DNA of 64,000 nucleotides from JACVRW01 sp034664005 (GTDB lineage: Bacteria; Actinomycetota; Thermoleophilia; Solirubrobacterales; Thermoleophilaceae): positions 15,617 to 79,616 of the forward strand of contig JAXDIL010000126.1 in assembly GCA_034664005.1 (NCBI GenBank). The letters run 5' to 3'. Every line of letters starts with the position of its first letter. Within the stretch, counting starts at the first letter, position 1. The notes under the pieces were generated by a model that saw nothing but the letters and a program-made list of their open reading frames with translations, made no database searches and had not been told where the DNA came from. Both the position numbers and the translations under genes were made by a program. Below, piece by piece: positions 49,086 through 58,454 of this stretch.

Positions 49086-49558
49086 CGGAAGCCGAGGCCG
49101 CCGGAGCGGCGCTTGAAGAGCTCGCGCATCGCGTAGAACGTAGCGGCGAAGACGGCCGCCCCGACGAGCAGCAGCGCCCAGACCTTGACCGGCCCGAGGC
49201 CGAGCGCCACGACCGTGACCGCGATGAAGGCCGCCACGCCGGCGAGCAGGGCCGAGTGGGAGCGGTACCCACCCAGGTGCTCGCGGAGCGCGAGCTCGCC
49301 GCCGCCGAGCGCGGCGATCACGAGGCCGGCCGCCAGCATCTGCTCGCCACCGGAGCCGCGGGCGGCGCCCCAGATGATCAGGACCAGGCCGATGAAGATG
49401 ACGAGCTCGGACAGCGGGAAGCTGCCCCACGCGGCCTGCGGCCGCTCGGATGTCGGCCGTCGCGGCGTCGGGCTCGCGCTGCTCGCCCGCCGCTCGCGGC
49501 GGGCGGCGTCGCGCTCCGCGCGCGTCGAATCACCGCGCTTGCGGCTGCGCCTTCCCAT
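49082..49558 (-). CDS. Membrane protein with basic N-terminal tail, function unknown
   Basis: 158 aa. A 45-residue Arg/Ser-rich cytosolic segment is followed by about four membrane helices (residues 50-70, 76-92, 102-120 and 125-142) and a basic end (FKRRSGGLGFR). No named family recognised. It sits between a VOC gene and an unknown gene in a minus-strand group. Confidence 0.65.
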   Translation of the reverse strand: MGRRSRKRGDSTRAERDAARRERRASSASPTPRRPTSERPQAAWGSFPLSELVIFIGLVLIIWGAARGSGGEQMLAAGLVIAALGGGELALREHLGGYRSHSALLAGVAAFIAVTVVALGLGPVKVWALLLVGAAVFAATFYAMRELFKRRSGGLGFR

Positions 49559-50038
49559 TCAGGTGGCTAACGGGCAACCGGAGCTGATGACCACGCGCCA
49601 CCAGCCCATGAACATGCCGATGAAGCTGAAGCGCGGGCGCACGTGCCAGTGGCGACAGCCGGTCTCCCCGATGTCCTCGGCCGAGACGCGCTGCCACTTG
49701 TACTGCTCGGGAGCGAGCATCATCGCCTCGATCAAACGCCGGTTCTGATCCTCGGCCCAGGTGCGGTCCGACATGGCGCGCCGCGCGTCGGAGACGGCGT
49801 CGGCGAGCTCGTCGCGGAGCTCCTCGAGCTCGGTGAGCGAGAGCAGCCGAGGCCCGCCGCCACGGCCCGCCACGAGCGGCGGCGCCATGTTCGTGCGCGG
49901 CCAGGCGGCACAGAAGACGTTGGCCAGCTCGTTCTCGAGATGAGCGACCTGGTCGAGCAGCGTGCGGCGAGCGGCTCGCTCGTCGGTGGGGGCGAACGTC
50001 AACCCCGGTGAGACTGGCCTGTCGAGCACGTCAGGCAC
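49559..50038 (-). CDS. Hypothetical protein with coiled-coil segment
   Basis: 159 aa from GTG 50038, chosen because it begins five bases after the B3/4 gene's stop. A heptad-like stretch (RTLLDQVAHLENELANVF near 30) and ELEELRDELADAVSDARRAM near 78 indicate coiled coils; the C-terminal part has a Trp/Cys-rich segment ending SSGCPLAT. I cannot assign a family. Confidence 0.6.
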   Translation of the reverse strand: MPDVLDRPVSPGLTFAPTDERAARRTLLDQVAHLENELANVFCAAWPRTNMAPPLVAGRGGGPRLLSLTELEELRDELADAVSDARRAMSDRTWAEDQNRRLIEAMMLAPEQYKWQRVSAEDIGETGCRHWHVRPRFSFIGMFMGWWRVVISSGCPLAT

Positions 50039-50043
50039 GGGGG

Positions 50044-50685
50044 CTAAGTGTAAAGCGTCTCGGCCGCGCACCACAGGGCTTCCTCCAGGCTGATCCGCGG
50101 CACGCCCTTCACGCCGAGAGCGCAGAGCGTCATCCGCTCGGTCTCGGGCGTGACACCGGCGGCCTCGCTCACGTCGCCGAGCACCAGCGCCACTGGCGTC
50201 TGGCGATCGGCCACGACGAGCTGGCGCGACGACAGCGGCCGCACCTCGCCGAGCGTCTCACCCGCACGCCCGAGCCGGAGGCCGAGCTCGCCCACCACGC
50301 GCCCCGAGTCGAGCGCGATCAGGGGCACACCGGTCTCGGCGATCGCCACCGTGAGCGCGTCGTCCACCACGTTCTCGCTCTGCAGCCCACCCTGCTTGAG
50401 GCGCCGGAGCGCCACGGCCTCGACGGGCGTGCGGTCGTGGTCCGGGTCGATGCCGACCTGGCGCGAGAAGACGCGGTACGCCCACGGGACCGGGTCCTGG
50501 CGCATGTGCACCACCTTGCCGCCGGTGTAGCGGTCGGCGAGCATGCGCAGGCGCTGCTTCACCTGGGGCGGCGAGGGGCCCGGACGCACGTCCAGCGTGG
50601 TGTGCACCAGCGAGAGCTCCGGGAACTCCTCGGCGAGCTCCGGCTCCACCCAGCCGTCGACGAGATCGAGCTCGAGCTCGGTCAC
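50044..50685 (-). CDS. Stand-alone B3/4-domain protein (tRNA-editing-like fold)
   Basis: 213-aa protein with the B3/4 fold found in the beta chain of phenylalanyl-tRNA synthetase, here alone. VFSRQVGIDPDHDRTPVEAV near residue 72, VALRRLKQGGLQSENVVDDA near 92 and GVKGVPRISLEEALWCAAET near the end match stand-alone members. Possible hydrolysis of mischarged aminoacyl-tRNA or binding of an amino acid-like ligand; unproven. GTG/ATG start overlaps the thioredoxin-like gene stop. Confidence 0.8.
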   Translation of the reverse strand: MTELELDLVDGWVEPELAEEFPELSLVHTTLDVRPGPSPPQVKQRLRMLADRYTGGKVVHMRQDPVPWAYRVFSRQVGIDPDHDRTPVEAVALRRLKQGGLQSENVVDDALTVAIAETGVPLIALDSGRVVGELGLRLGRAGETLGEVRPLSSRQLVVADRQTPVALVLGDVSEAAGVTPETERMTLCALGVKGVPRISLEEALWCAAETLYT

Positions 50686-51404
50686 TCGAGCAGCCGCTGC
50701 GCGCCGCGCCGGAGCTGCGCCTCCGTCAGATTGCCGAGCTTGGTCTGTGCCACCTTGCCTCCGGCTCGCGCGAACACCGTGGTTGGGCAGCCACCCACGC
50801 CGTACAGGTTGGCCACCTGGCCGTCGCTGTCAACCGCCACGGGCTGAGTCCAGCCCCGTGCCGTCATGAGGTTGCGCAGCTCGCTGCGCTCCTTGCGGCT
50901 GAAGTAGACCGTCACGAAACGGACGCCGGGCACGCTGCCGCGCACGCGCTCGGTCCTGTCCACCTGCGGGAAGCAGTCGGCGCCGCGGTCGAACACGAAC
51001 GTGATCACGAGCGGCCTGTCGCGGAGCGTGCAGACGTTCAGCACGTCCTTGCTCTTCACCTCGCAGGCCGGCACGGGCCCCGAGTTCTTCGGGCAGGGCT
51101 CGCGCTGGCAGACATTCGCGTCGCCCTCGAGGCTGCTCTGCACGAGCGGCGCCGCGAACGGGGGCAGGCGCTCGCCCGGCTCCGGCCCGAACAGCCCCTC
51201 CCCCTGGTTCGGGATCGTCTGGACGAACACCAGCACGCCCAGCACCATGAACATCACGATCCCGACGAGCCACGCGTACTTGTTCGCCTGGCGCGGTACC
51301 TCGGGCCGCTTCATGGGCTCGGGGTGCGTGCGGTCGCGCTCGGCGAGCCGATCCCCGACCGACAGGTCGTCGAAGCGGTCCCCCTCCTCGCGTCCCTCGC
51401 TCAT
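50682..51404 (-). CDS. Membrane-anchored thioredoxin-fold protein (SCO1/TlpA-like)
   Basis: 240 aa: an acidic N-terminal cytosolic tail, one membrane helix (about residues 45-65) and an exported thioredoxin-like domain. PLVITFVFDRGADCFPQ near 130 sits where a CxxC should be but contains only one Cys; YGVGGCPTTVF near 205 has the cis-Pro region. So it may be a binding or peroxiredoxin-like variant, not a disulfide exchanger. ATG overlaps the MMPL stop, linking it to the lipid exporter. Confidence 0.78.
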   Translation of the reverse strand: MSEGREEGDRFDDLSVGDRLAERDRTHPEPMKRPEVPRQANKYAWLVGIVMFMVLGVLVFVQTIPNQGEGLFGPEPGERLPPFAAPLVQSSLEGDANVCQREPCPKNSGPVPACEVKSKDVLNVCTLRDRPLVITFVFDRGADCFPQVDRTERVRGSVPGVRFVTVYFSRKERSELRNLMTARGWTQPVAVDSDGQVANLYGVGGCPTTVFARAGGKVAQTKLGNLTEAQLRRGAQRLLE

Positions 51405-54031
51405 GGCGCGTCCGGCTGCGGGCGGCCCGGCCTGACCGCCGCGAGCAGGTCGCGTACGCGGAAGGGGCCGTGCTCCTCGGCCCAGAGGAGCGCCGCGGGC
51501 AGCACGATCATCACGCCGACGAGCGAGACGCTCAGGTCCACCACCGTCACGATGCCGAAGTCGCGCAGCATCCGGATGTCGGAGAAGACGAGCGCGGCGA
51601 AGCCGGCGATCGCCGTGATCCCAGAGGCGAGCACGGCCGCGCCCGTGGAAGCGTAGGCGAGCTCGATCGCGCGCGCCGGCCCGGCGCCGCGGTCGCGCTC
51701 CTGCCGGTAGCGCGACGAGAGCAGCACGCTGAACTCGGTCGAGATCGCGATCACGAGGGCGCCGAGCGTCACGGACATCGGGTTCAGGTTCACCTCGAAC
51801 GGGCCCGGCAGCAGGCCGAGCACGAACAGGACGAGCCCCGACCAGCCCGTGGCCAGCGCGATCGGTATCAGCGGCACGGCCGCCTCGCGAGCCGAGCGCC
51901 GAGCCACGAGCAGCACGAGGAAGACGCCGCCGAGCGCCGCCAGCAGCGTGAGCGCGCGCCGCCACGGTGAGGAGAGCGCGCCGTTCGCCTCGGCGGCGAG
52001 CACCGGCAGGCCCACCACGGACGCCTGCACGCCCTCGGGCGGCTTCAGGCGCGCCTTGATGTCGTCGACCACCTCCTTCTGGCGGTCGAGCGACATGAGG
52101 CGGATGCCGAAGGCCAGGTTCGCCGTCTTCCTGTCGGCCGTCACGACGCCCTGCGAGAAGTAGGCCGGCACCGCGTCGAGCAGCTTCCGCACACTGGTCT
52201 GGCCGGCCGTCGAGAAGAGGTCGGGCAGCGAGAGCGCCGGACACAGCTCCGGCGGGTTCCGCGTCTGGGTGCAGCGCTTGCCCGGCCGGTAGCCGTGCTC
52301 ACGGAGCACACCGTCCTGGAACTTCGTCATCCAGGCGATCACCTTCGGGTCGGTGATGTCGTCGGCGCGGATCGTCACGTCGATCTCGCCCGAGACGCCC
52401 GTCTCCTGCTGCAGGACGTTCACGTCCTTCAGCGCCTGGAGGTCCTGCGGCACGAGCTCGCGCACGTCGGACACCACCTTGCTCTGCGTGTCGAGCGCGA
52501 GCCCCACCAGGGCCACGGCGAGCCCGATGGCCAGCACCCGCCGCGGCCGCGCCAGCGCGAACCCGAGCGTGCGCCAGGAGCGGTCCGCGAGCCACTCGCC
52601 CGCCGTGTGCACGCGCGGGTGGGCGCGCAGCGCGGCGATGCGGCCACCCTCGACCGGCCCCGGCCGCCCGAAGCGGACGAGCGCGGCGAAGCCCGCGCAC
52701 AGCGCGCAACCCAGCGCCAGGACGATGCCGAGCACGAGCAGCGCACCGAAGCCGCGCACCATCGGCACCGGCGACAGGAGCAGCACGAGGAAGCCGGTGG
52801 CGGTCGCGAGCCCGGCGGTGAGGATCGTGGGGCCGCCGGCGACCGCCGCGGCCGTCGCGGGCTCCGGCTCCCCCGCTTCCGCGGCCTCGTTGTACCTCGC
52901 CTGGAACTGGATCGCGTAGTCCACCGCGAGCCCGATCAGCACGGGCAGCGCCGCGATCGACGCCATCGTGAGGTCGCCGCCGGCCACGGACAGCGCCCCG
53001 AACGTCATCGCGGCCGCCGCGAGCGCGAGCGCGAGCGGCAGCAGCCGCAGCCGCGAGTTGAAGACGAGCGCGAGCGTGGCCGCCATCAGAAGCAGCGCCG
53101 CGCCCAGCAGCACGAAGATCGCGCGCTGCACCGCGTCCGCCAGCCCCGCCGCCACGACCGGAACCCCGGTCACGACGTAGCGAGCGCCCTCGCGCGGCTT
53201 GAACATCCTCTCGTTGGTCGCCGTCCGGATCAGTTCGATCGCGCGGTTCCGCTCGGCCTCGGTCAGGTCGGGCCGCAGCCGGATCTGGATCAGCGCCGAG
53301 TCCTTGGACGGGAAGATGTACGCGAAGCGTGACTTGGGTATGCCGGGCTTCCCGGCCGTCCGGTCGAACACCAGCGTCGACACGAAGGTCTGGTTGTCGA
53401 TCCGCGGCACGTCCGTGAGGCCGTACTGGAGCGCCGTCCGCAGCGAGTCGTTGATGAACTTGGCCTGGACCGCCTGGGCCGCCGTCTCCGCGAGCCGCCG
53501 CTGCTCGGCCGGCGGGTCGCCGCGCCGCTTCGACAGGCGCCGCGCCGCCTCGGCCGCCGCCTGTGCCTGGGTGGCCGCCGCCTGCTGGCGCCTCGTGAAC
53601 TCGTCGGCGATCTGGTTGACCGCAGTGTTGACGAACGTGCCGGGCCCGTAGATCACCTTGGCCGGCTTGAGCTCCGCGATGTCGCGGCAGACCGGCGGAA
53701 GGCTCCCGAGCCCCTCCTTCTTGTCTGGCACGTTCCCGCTGAGGCAGCCCTCCATCCGGAGCACCCGGCCGAGATCGGCCGTCAGGACGGTCCGCGTGAG
53801 CTCGCCCTGGACGAGCACGAGGATCGCCTCGTCGCCGAAGTCCTGCTTGAAGCGCTCGGTGTCCTTGAACGTCTGCGAGCCGCGGTTGACGAGCGTCTCC
53901 GTAGCCGCGCTCGGCTCGAGCCGAAGCGCAAGCGCGGCACCAGCGAGCGCCAGCACCGCGGTGACCCCAAGCACTACGAGCGGCCGGCGCGTCACGGCCC
54001 CAACGAGCCGTCGAAGGACCCCCTCGATCAC
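51401..54031 (-). CDS. MMPL/RND-superfamily lipid transporter
   Basis: 876-aa inner-membrane transporter with two repeats: a large exported loop after helix 1 (about residues 35-290), a five-helix block, then the second loop and last helices. GVTAVLALAGAALAL near 18 and FSDIRMLRDFGIVTVVDLS near 805 are typical of MMPL/HpnN-type members, which move lipids. Start GTG at 54031. It lies downstream of six MCE genes and may export, or retain, what the MCE system handles. Confidence 0.92.
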   Translation of the reverse strand: MIEGVLRRLVGAVTRRPLVVLGVTAVLALAGAALALRLEPSAATETLVNRGSQTFKDTERFKQDFGDEAILVLVQGELTRTVLTADLGRVLRMEGCLSGNVPDKKEGLGSLPPVCRDIAELKPAKVIYGPGTFVNTAVNQIADEFTRRQQAAATQAQAAAEAARRLSKRRGDPPAEQRRLAETAAQAVQAKFINDSLRTALQYGLTDVPRIDNQTFVSTLVFDRTAGKPGIPKSRFAYIFPSKDSALIQIRLRPDLTEAERNRAIELIRTATNERMFKPREGARYVVTGVPVVAAGLADAVQRAIFVLLGAALLLMAATLALVFNSRLRLLPLALALAAAAMTFGALSVAGGDLTMASIAALPVLIGLAVDYAIQFQARYNEAAEAGEPEPATAAAVAGGPTILTAGLATATGFLVLLLSPVPMVRGFGALLVLGIVLALGCALCAGFAALVRFGRPGPVEGGRIAALRAHPRVHTAGEWLADRSWRTLGFALARPRRVLAIGLAVALVGLALDTQSKVVSDVRELVPQDLQALKDVNVLQQETGVSGEIDVTIRADDITDPKVIAWMTKFQDGVLREHGYRPGKRCTQTRNPPELCPALSLPDLFSTAGQTSVRKLLDAVPAYFSQGVVTADRKTANLAFGIRLMSLDRQKEVVDDIKARLKPPEGVQASVVGLPVLAAEANGALSSPWRRALTLLAALGGVFLVLLVARRSAREAAVPLIPIALATGWSGLVLFVLGLLPGPFEVNLNPMSVTLGALVIAISTEFSVLLSSRYRQERDRGAGPARAIELAYASTGAAVLASGITAIAGFAALVFSDIRMLRDFGIVTVVDLSVSLVGVMIVLPAALLWAEEHGPFRVRDLLAAVRPGRPQPDAP

Positions 54032-54148
54032 GCAGTCAGCTTAGGAGACAGGCGCGGCGCAAGCGGCCGCTTTGCCCCCCGGCGCCGTAAACGACGGCAT
54101 CGAAGGGCGACCTCCGCAATCTGATCCCGCATAGGCGATCGGGCGCCG

Positions 54149-55648
54149 CTAAGGCGCCCGCATCAACCGCGGGAACATTCCCGACTGGCCCACCACGCGG
54201 CCGAGCGGCGCCTGCGGGTCGCAGGGCGGGGCCTTGCCGCGGTTCTCGTCGCCGCCGAAGACGAACTGGGTGATCTCGTCCACCTCCTTCTGGGAGAGGA
54301 ACTCGTTCGGGTCGGGCGGCGGCGGCACCTCGCGGTTCGTGCAGAGGTACTGGCCGAAGACCTCGAGGTGGCCCTCGGTGCGCAGCTTGTCGTAGCCGCC
54401 GGGCTCGGTGTACGGGTTCGACCGGTTCGACTTCAGGCGGAACGGCCAGCCGGTCATCATCTCGGGATTCATCGGGTTCGCCGCACGCAGGTAGTGCAGG
54501 AACTCCGACGGGTCGTTGAAGCCCTGTTCCCTGCCCTGCGTGGCGGCCGCGTCGTTCGCCAGGAAGGCGGCGATCTCACGCCTGTAGAGCCCGAGGTAAT
54601 CGACGATCGGGGTGAGGTTCCGCAGCCAGGGGTCGAGTCGCCGCAGCAGCGGCTCCGTGTTGTCGAGCACCCGGATGGTGGCCGGCAGCCCGCGCTTCGA
54701 CACGCGCACGAGCGGGTCCAGGTTCACGAACAGCCCCTTGAGGTCCGGGGCGAGCTTGTCGAGGTCTACCAGCGTCGGCGAGATCTGCCTGGCCGCGGGG
54801 CGGAGCTGGTCGATCAGCGGGTTCGTGTTGTCGGCGAACCGTGTGAGGCGCTGGGTCGTCGCGCGCCCCTCGCGCAGGAAGGTCGGCAGCACGCGCCACG
54901 TGTCCGCGAACTGCTCGTCGCGGCTCGCGATCGCCTGCCAGGTGCGATTCGAGTTCGTGATCAGGTCGCGCAGCTGGCCCTTCCGCTCCGAGAGCGCGTC
55001 GAAGACGTAGCCCGTGTCGCGAACGAAGCGCTGCGTCGCCCCGCTCTGCTGGCGCAGCACCTTCAGGACCTCGTCGGTGTCCTCGGCGAACGGGGTGAGC
55101 AGCGCCAGCGCATCGTTCAGGGCCTCGGCGTTCCCCTTCGACGCGATGCCGGCCTGATCGAACCAGGTGGAGAAGCGCGCCCGGGTGACCGGGTCGAAGC
55201 CGCGCAGGATCTCGTCGAGCTCGACGGTGTCCGCGACCTGCCCCGCGGCGAGCTTGCCGCCGTCCGGCACGAAGCCCGACCCCTTCGTGCCCGGGGACAG
55301 CTCCACGTAGGTCTCGCCGAGCAGCGTCTTCTGGCGGAGGATCGCTCGCGTGTCCTTCGGGATCGGCGCGTAGCGCGAGTCGATGTCGAGCACGGTGTCC
55401 GTGAGCCCCGTCAGGGCGTTCGGCTGCTTGTCCTTCACGCTGCCGACCTTCACGCCCGAGATGCGGACGTCCGCCTCCTGCGCGAGCTGCGTGGCCGACG
55501 GGAAGCCCACGCTCACGCGATAGCCCTCGGGCTGCAGCGGAACCGCCCCACCGAAGTTGAGCCACAGGAACATGAGGATCCCGACGCACGACAGCGTGAA
55601 CGCGACCATCGCGAACATCCGGCCGAAGCTGGGCGCCTGCTTGATCAT
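54149..55648 (-). CDS. MCE/MlaD-domain protein (sixth of the operon)
   Basis: 499-aa lipid-shuttle protein with one N-terminal helix (about residues 11-31). The MlaD domain spans about 42-120, with PSATQLAQEADVRISGVKVG and ILRQKTLLGETYVELSPG as its recognisable blocks. A long helical region follows, and a Cys-containing C-terminal tail near residue 430-480. It starts at ATG 55648, overlapping the previous MCE gene. A 117-base gap with no clear element precedes the MMPL gene. Confidence 0.93.
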   Translation of the reverse strand: MIKQAPSFGRMFAMVAFTLSCVGILMFLWLNFGGAVPLQPEGYRVSVGFPSATQLAQEADVRISGVKVGSVKDKQPNALTGLTDTVLDIDSRYAPIPKDTRAILRQKTLLGETYVELSPGTKGSGFVPDGGKLAAGQVADTVELDEILRGFDPVTRARFSTWFDQAGIASKGNAEALNDALALLTPFAEDTDEVLKVLRQQSGATQRFVRDTGYVFDALSERKGQLRDLITNSNRTWQAIASRDEQFADTWRVLPTFLREGRATTQRLTRFADNTNPLIDQLRPAARQISPTLVDLDKLAPDLKGLFVNLDPLVRVSKRGLPATIRVLDNTEPLLRRLDPWLRNLTPIVDYLGLYRREIAAFLANDAAATQGREQGFNDPSEFLHYLRAANPMNPEMMTGWPFRLKSNRSNPYTEPGGYDKLRTEGHLEVFGQYLCTNREVPPPPDPNEFLSQKEVDEITQFVFGGDENRGKAPPCDPQAPLGRVVGQSGMFPRLMRAP

Positions 55649-57021
55649 GGGATGAAGTCGTCCGGGGGCTGGTTCTGCGGGCAGGCCTGGGCCTCGGGCG
55701 GCAGCTTCAGGAGCCTGGCGAGGGCACCGAGCTGCGGACTGCCGAGGATGACCTGCTCGAGGACGTTGTAGTTGTTGCAGCTCACGAGCACGAGGCTCCG
55801 GCGGACCGGCCCGTGGGCGTCCTGGAGGTTGTACATCGTCGCGCCCGCATGCGCGGCCCAGGCGGCCCAGAAGTTGAAGGGCCGCCGCGCTCCGGGCGGG
55901 TCGTAGGCCAGCATGTTGAAGAAGCGGTTCAGCACGCCGAACGTGCGCGCCAGGCGCGGGGTCACTACCGCCAGGTCGTTGGTGGCCGCGCGAAGGTCGC
56001 GGACCGTCGGCTGCACGTCACGCGCGAACGGCCTGATCTGGTCGCGGATGATCGGCGTGGTCTCGTCGAAGAAGGGGCGCGTCTTGCGCAGGGCGGGCGC
56101 GAGCTCTCGCGCGAACGGGCGCAGGCGCTCGAGCGCCGGGCCGAGCTCGCCGGCGAGCGAGGCGGTCTTCGTGAGCGTCTGCGTGGTCTGGTCGAGCGTG
56201 CCCGGGAACAGCCGCAGCGCCTCGCGCAGTGCGGACTCCTCCGTGGCGAACGCCTGGAAGTTCGCGTTGGCGGAGTCCACGAGCTCGGCGAGCTGGCCGT
56301 CGCGATTCGCGAGCGCCGTCGAGAGCAGCTGGAAGTTGTGGATCACGCGCTTGATGTTGTGGCGGCGCCCGATCAGGAGACGCGTGATCTTGCGCCCGTC
56401 GCGCGCGGCCGGCTCGAAGCGCTTGAAGGTCTCGCGGAGGTCCTGCGCCGCGGTCTGGTCGTAGCGCTGGTCCGCCCCGGTGACCTTGTCGTCGAAGGCG
56501 GTGCCGCCCGCATTCAGCAGGATCTGGAGATAGGCGCGCGTGTCCGAGTCGAGCTGAGCCAGGAACTCGTCGGTGTTCACGTCGGGCAGCGTGTTGGCCA
56601 CGCGCACGCGGCCGCCCTCCGGCAGCGCGCCGGCCGCGCGCGTCCCGGGGTCGATCGCGAGGTACATGTCCTTGAGGCCGGTCTTCGGGCGCAGCAGAAC
56701 GGTCGCGTCCTTGTAGATCGGCCGGTACTCGGCCCTGATCTTCATGTCGATGACCGCGATCCCGTCCTCGAGCTTCACGGAGCCGACCTCGCCGATCTTC
56801 ACGCCCGCGATGTTCACCGTCTGGCCCTGCCCCGGAACGGCGGCCTGGCCGCTCGGCAGCTCCGCCTTGACCGTGTAGAACTCGGTCCCGAGCACGGGCA
56901 CGCCGGCCGGCAGGTAGAAGCGCTGGTTCGAGAGGATGTAGCCCCCGATGCCGAGCGCCAGCACGAACAGGAACAGGATCGCCACGAAGACGCGCGCCTG
57001 CTTCTTGATCTGGCGGATCAT
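55645..57021 (-). CDS. MCE/MlaD-domain protein (fifth of the operon)
   Basis: 458 aa. Helix about residues 10-30, MlaD domain about 44-125 (VNIAGVKIGEVGSVKLEDG; LLRPKTGLKDMYLAIDPG), then a helical rod. A conserved-looking Cys in VLVSCNNYNVLEQ near residue 414 lies in the C-terminal part. ATG at 57021 overlaps the fourth MCE stop. Presumably pairs with the other five in a hetero-hexameric tunnel, as in mycobacterial Mce systems. Confidence 0.93.
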   Translation of the reverse strand: MIRQIKKQARVFVAILFLFVLALGIGGYILSNQRFYLPAGVPVLGTEFYTVKAELPSGQAAVPGQGQTVNIAGVKIGEVGSVKLEDGIAVIDMKIRAEYRPIYKDATVLLRPKTGLKDMYLAIDPGTRAAGALPEGGRVRVANTLPDVNTDEFLAQLDSDTRAYLQILLNAGGTAFDDKVTGADQRYDQTAAQDLRETFKRFEPAARDGRKITRLLIGRRHNIKRVIHNFQLLSTALANRDGQLAELVDSANANFQAFATEESALREALRLFPGTLDQTTQTLTKTASLAGELGPALERLRPFARELAPALRKTRPFFDETTPIIRDQIRPFARDVQPTVRDLRAATNDLAVVTPRLARTFGVLNRFFNMLAYDPPGARRPFNFWAAWAAHAGATMYNLQDAHGPVRRSLVLVSCNNYNVLEQVILGSPQLGALARLLKLPPEAQACPQNQPPDDFIP

Positions 57022-58454
57022 GGCCCGCCCCCGATCGGCGCGTCGCTCAGGTCGGGCACCGGCTGGGTGTGGCACTTGACGTTCGGCCTGTAGGGCGGCT
57101 TCGGGCTCTTCGCCGGGCGCGTGCCGAGCGGCTGCTCGGCGGCACTCGAGTGGAACGGGCCCTGTGCGCCGATGGGCGGCGTCTGCACCGCGTAGCCGCC
57201 GCCGGCCTGGATCCGAGCGAAGCTGCCGTTCCCGTCGAAGTTCTGCGACTCGCCGGCCAGCGAGACCATCGACTGGAAGAACTCCTCGTAGTTGCGCAGG
57301 CCCGTGGAGAGCGCGCCCTCGTCGATCCGCTGCTCGATCGTCGGCAGGATCGTGTGGAGCTGGCAGCGGTTGAAGTCGTCGAGGACCGGCAGCAGGTCGA
57401 CCTGGCCGTCCGTGAACTCCGCGAAGTCGCTCACCGCCGGCTGAAGGTCGTCCACGAGCCCCTGGAGCTCGGCGGGCGACACGAGCGCGCGCACCTGGCG
57501 AATCCAGGGGAAGCCCGCCTCGATCGTCGCGGGCGTCTCGCGGACGCCCGGGATCATCTCGAGCGCCCACGCCCGCGTCGACGGGAACGCCGCGTTCAGG
57601 TTGTCGAGCGCCGGCCGAGCGGCCTCGAGCACCAGCGGGAGCTCGTGGATGGTGGCGCGCAGGTTCGTCTCCTCGGCGGCGAGCGCGCCCATCGTCGTGT
57701 TGAAGTTGGTGATCAGGTCCTTCAGCGAGCTCTCGCGCGAGGAGAGCGCCGCGAAGATCTTCTGCTGGCTCCCGATCAGCTTCGACAGGTCGTGCAGGTC
57801 GGTCCCGAGCGTGGCGTCGTTCAAGACCGCGCCGCCGCGCAGCGCCTGCGCCGAGTCCCGGAGCGAGTCGTTCAGGGACTGGCCGGCCGTCTGGCCTCTC
57901 GTGGCCGGGTCCTGGTCGGCGTCCTCGCCGGGCTTCGGCCTGCCGTTGATCGCGTCGCCGTAGCCGATCAAGAGCTTCTGGAGGTCCTTGCGCGTGTCCG
58001 TCTTCAGGGTGCCGAGCACTTGGTCGAGCTGCACCGGCGCCGAGGTCTGCGTGACCGGGATCGTGTCGCCGTCCTCGACGTCGCCCGCGGACGGCGTGCC
58101 GGGCCGGATGTCGAAGAAGAGGTTGCCCTCGAAGAAGAGGCGCGGACGGACCTTGATCTGCGCGTCCTTGTGGATCGGGAGCGCCTCGTCCTTCAGCTTC
58201 ATGGTCACCAGCACCGCGGGCGAGTCGCCGCCCATCGGCTCGACGCCAGAGACCTTGCCGACCTCCACGCCGGCGATCCGGACCGCCTGACCCTTGTGGA
58301 TCGGCGGCGCGTTCTCGAACGTGGCCTTGAGCTGGAACGGGGTGGTGAACGGGATGTCCTTGGACGCGCCGAGGTAGGTGGCGACCAGGATCAAGACCAG
58401 CGCGATCAGGCCGACCTGATACGGGCTGAAGCGGCTGCCGCCCACGCGCCTCAT
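57018..58454 (-). CDS. MCE/MlaD-domain protein (fourth of the operon)
   Basis: 478 aa with a helix at about residues 11-28 and an MlaD domain at about 36-115 (IHKGQAVRIAGVEVGKVSGV; KVRPRLFFEGNLFFDIRPG). The helical rod extends to about 400, and the C-terminus is proline-rich (RPAKSPKPPYRPNVKCHTQP). Overlaps both neighbours by four bases. Its MlaD domain begins closer to the helix than in the others. Confidence 0.93.
   Translation of the reverse strand: MRRVGGSRFSPYQVGLIALVLILVATYLGASKDIPFTTPFQLKATFENAPPIHKGQAVRIAGVEVGKVSGVEPMGGDSPAVLVTMKLKDEALPIHKDAQIKVRPRLFFEGNLFFDIRPGTPSAGDVEDGDTIPVTQTSAPVQLDQVLGTLKTDTRKDLQKLLIGYGDAINGRPKPGEDADQDPATRGQTAGQSLNDSLRDSAQALRGGAVLNDATLGTDLHDLSKLIGSQQKIFAALSSRESSLKDLITNFNTTMGALAAEETNLRATIHELPLVLEAARPALDNLNAAFPSTRAWALEMIPGVRETPATIEAGFPWIRQVRALVSPAELQGLVDDLQPAVSDFAEFTDGQVDLLPVLDDFNRCQLHTILPTIEQRIDEGALSTGLRNYEEFFQSMVSLAGESQNFDGNGSFARIQAGGGYAVQTPPIGAQGPFHSSAAEQPLGTRPAKSPKPPYRPNVKCHTQPVPDLSDAPIGGGP

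Noticed and set aside
54032..54148. Possible extra gene or terminator between MMPL and MCE genes
   Set aside because: Short GC-rich gap with only weak, loop-rich pairing; nothing convincing.
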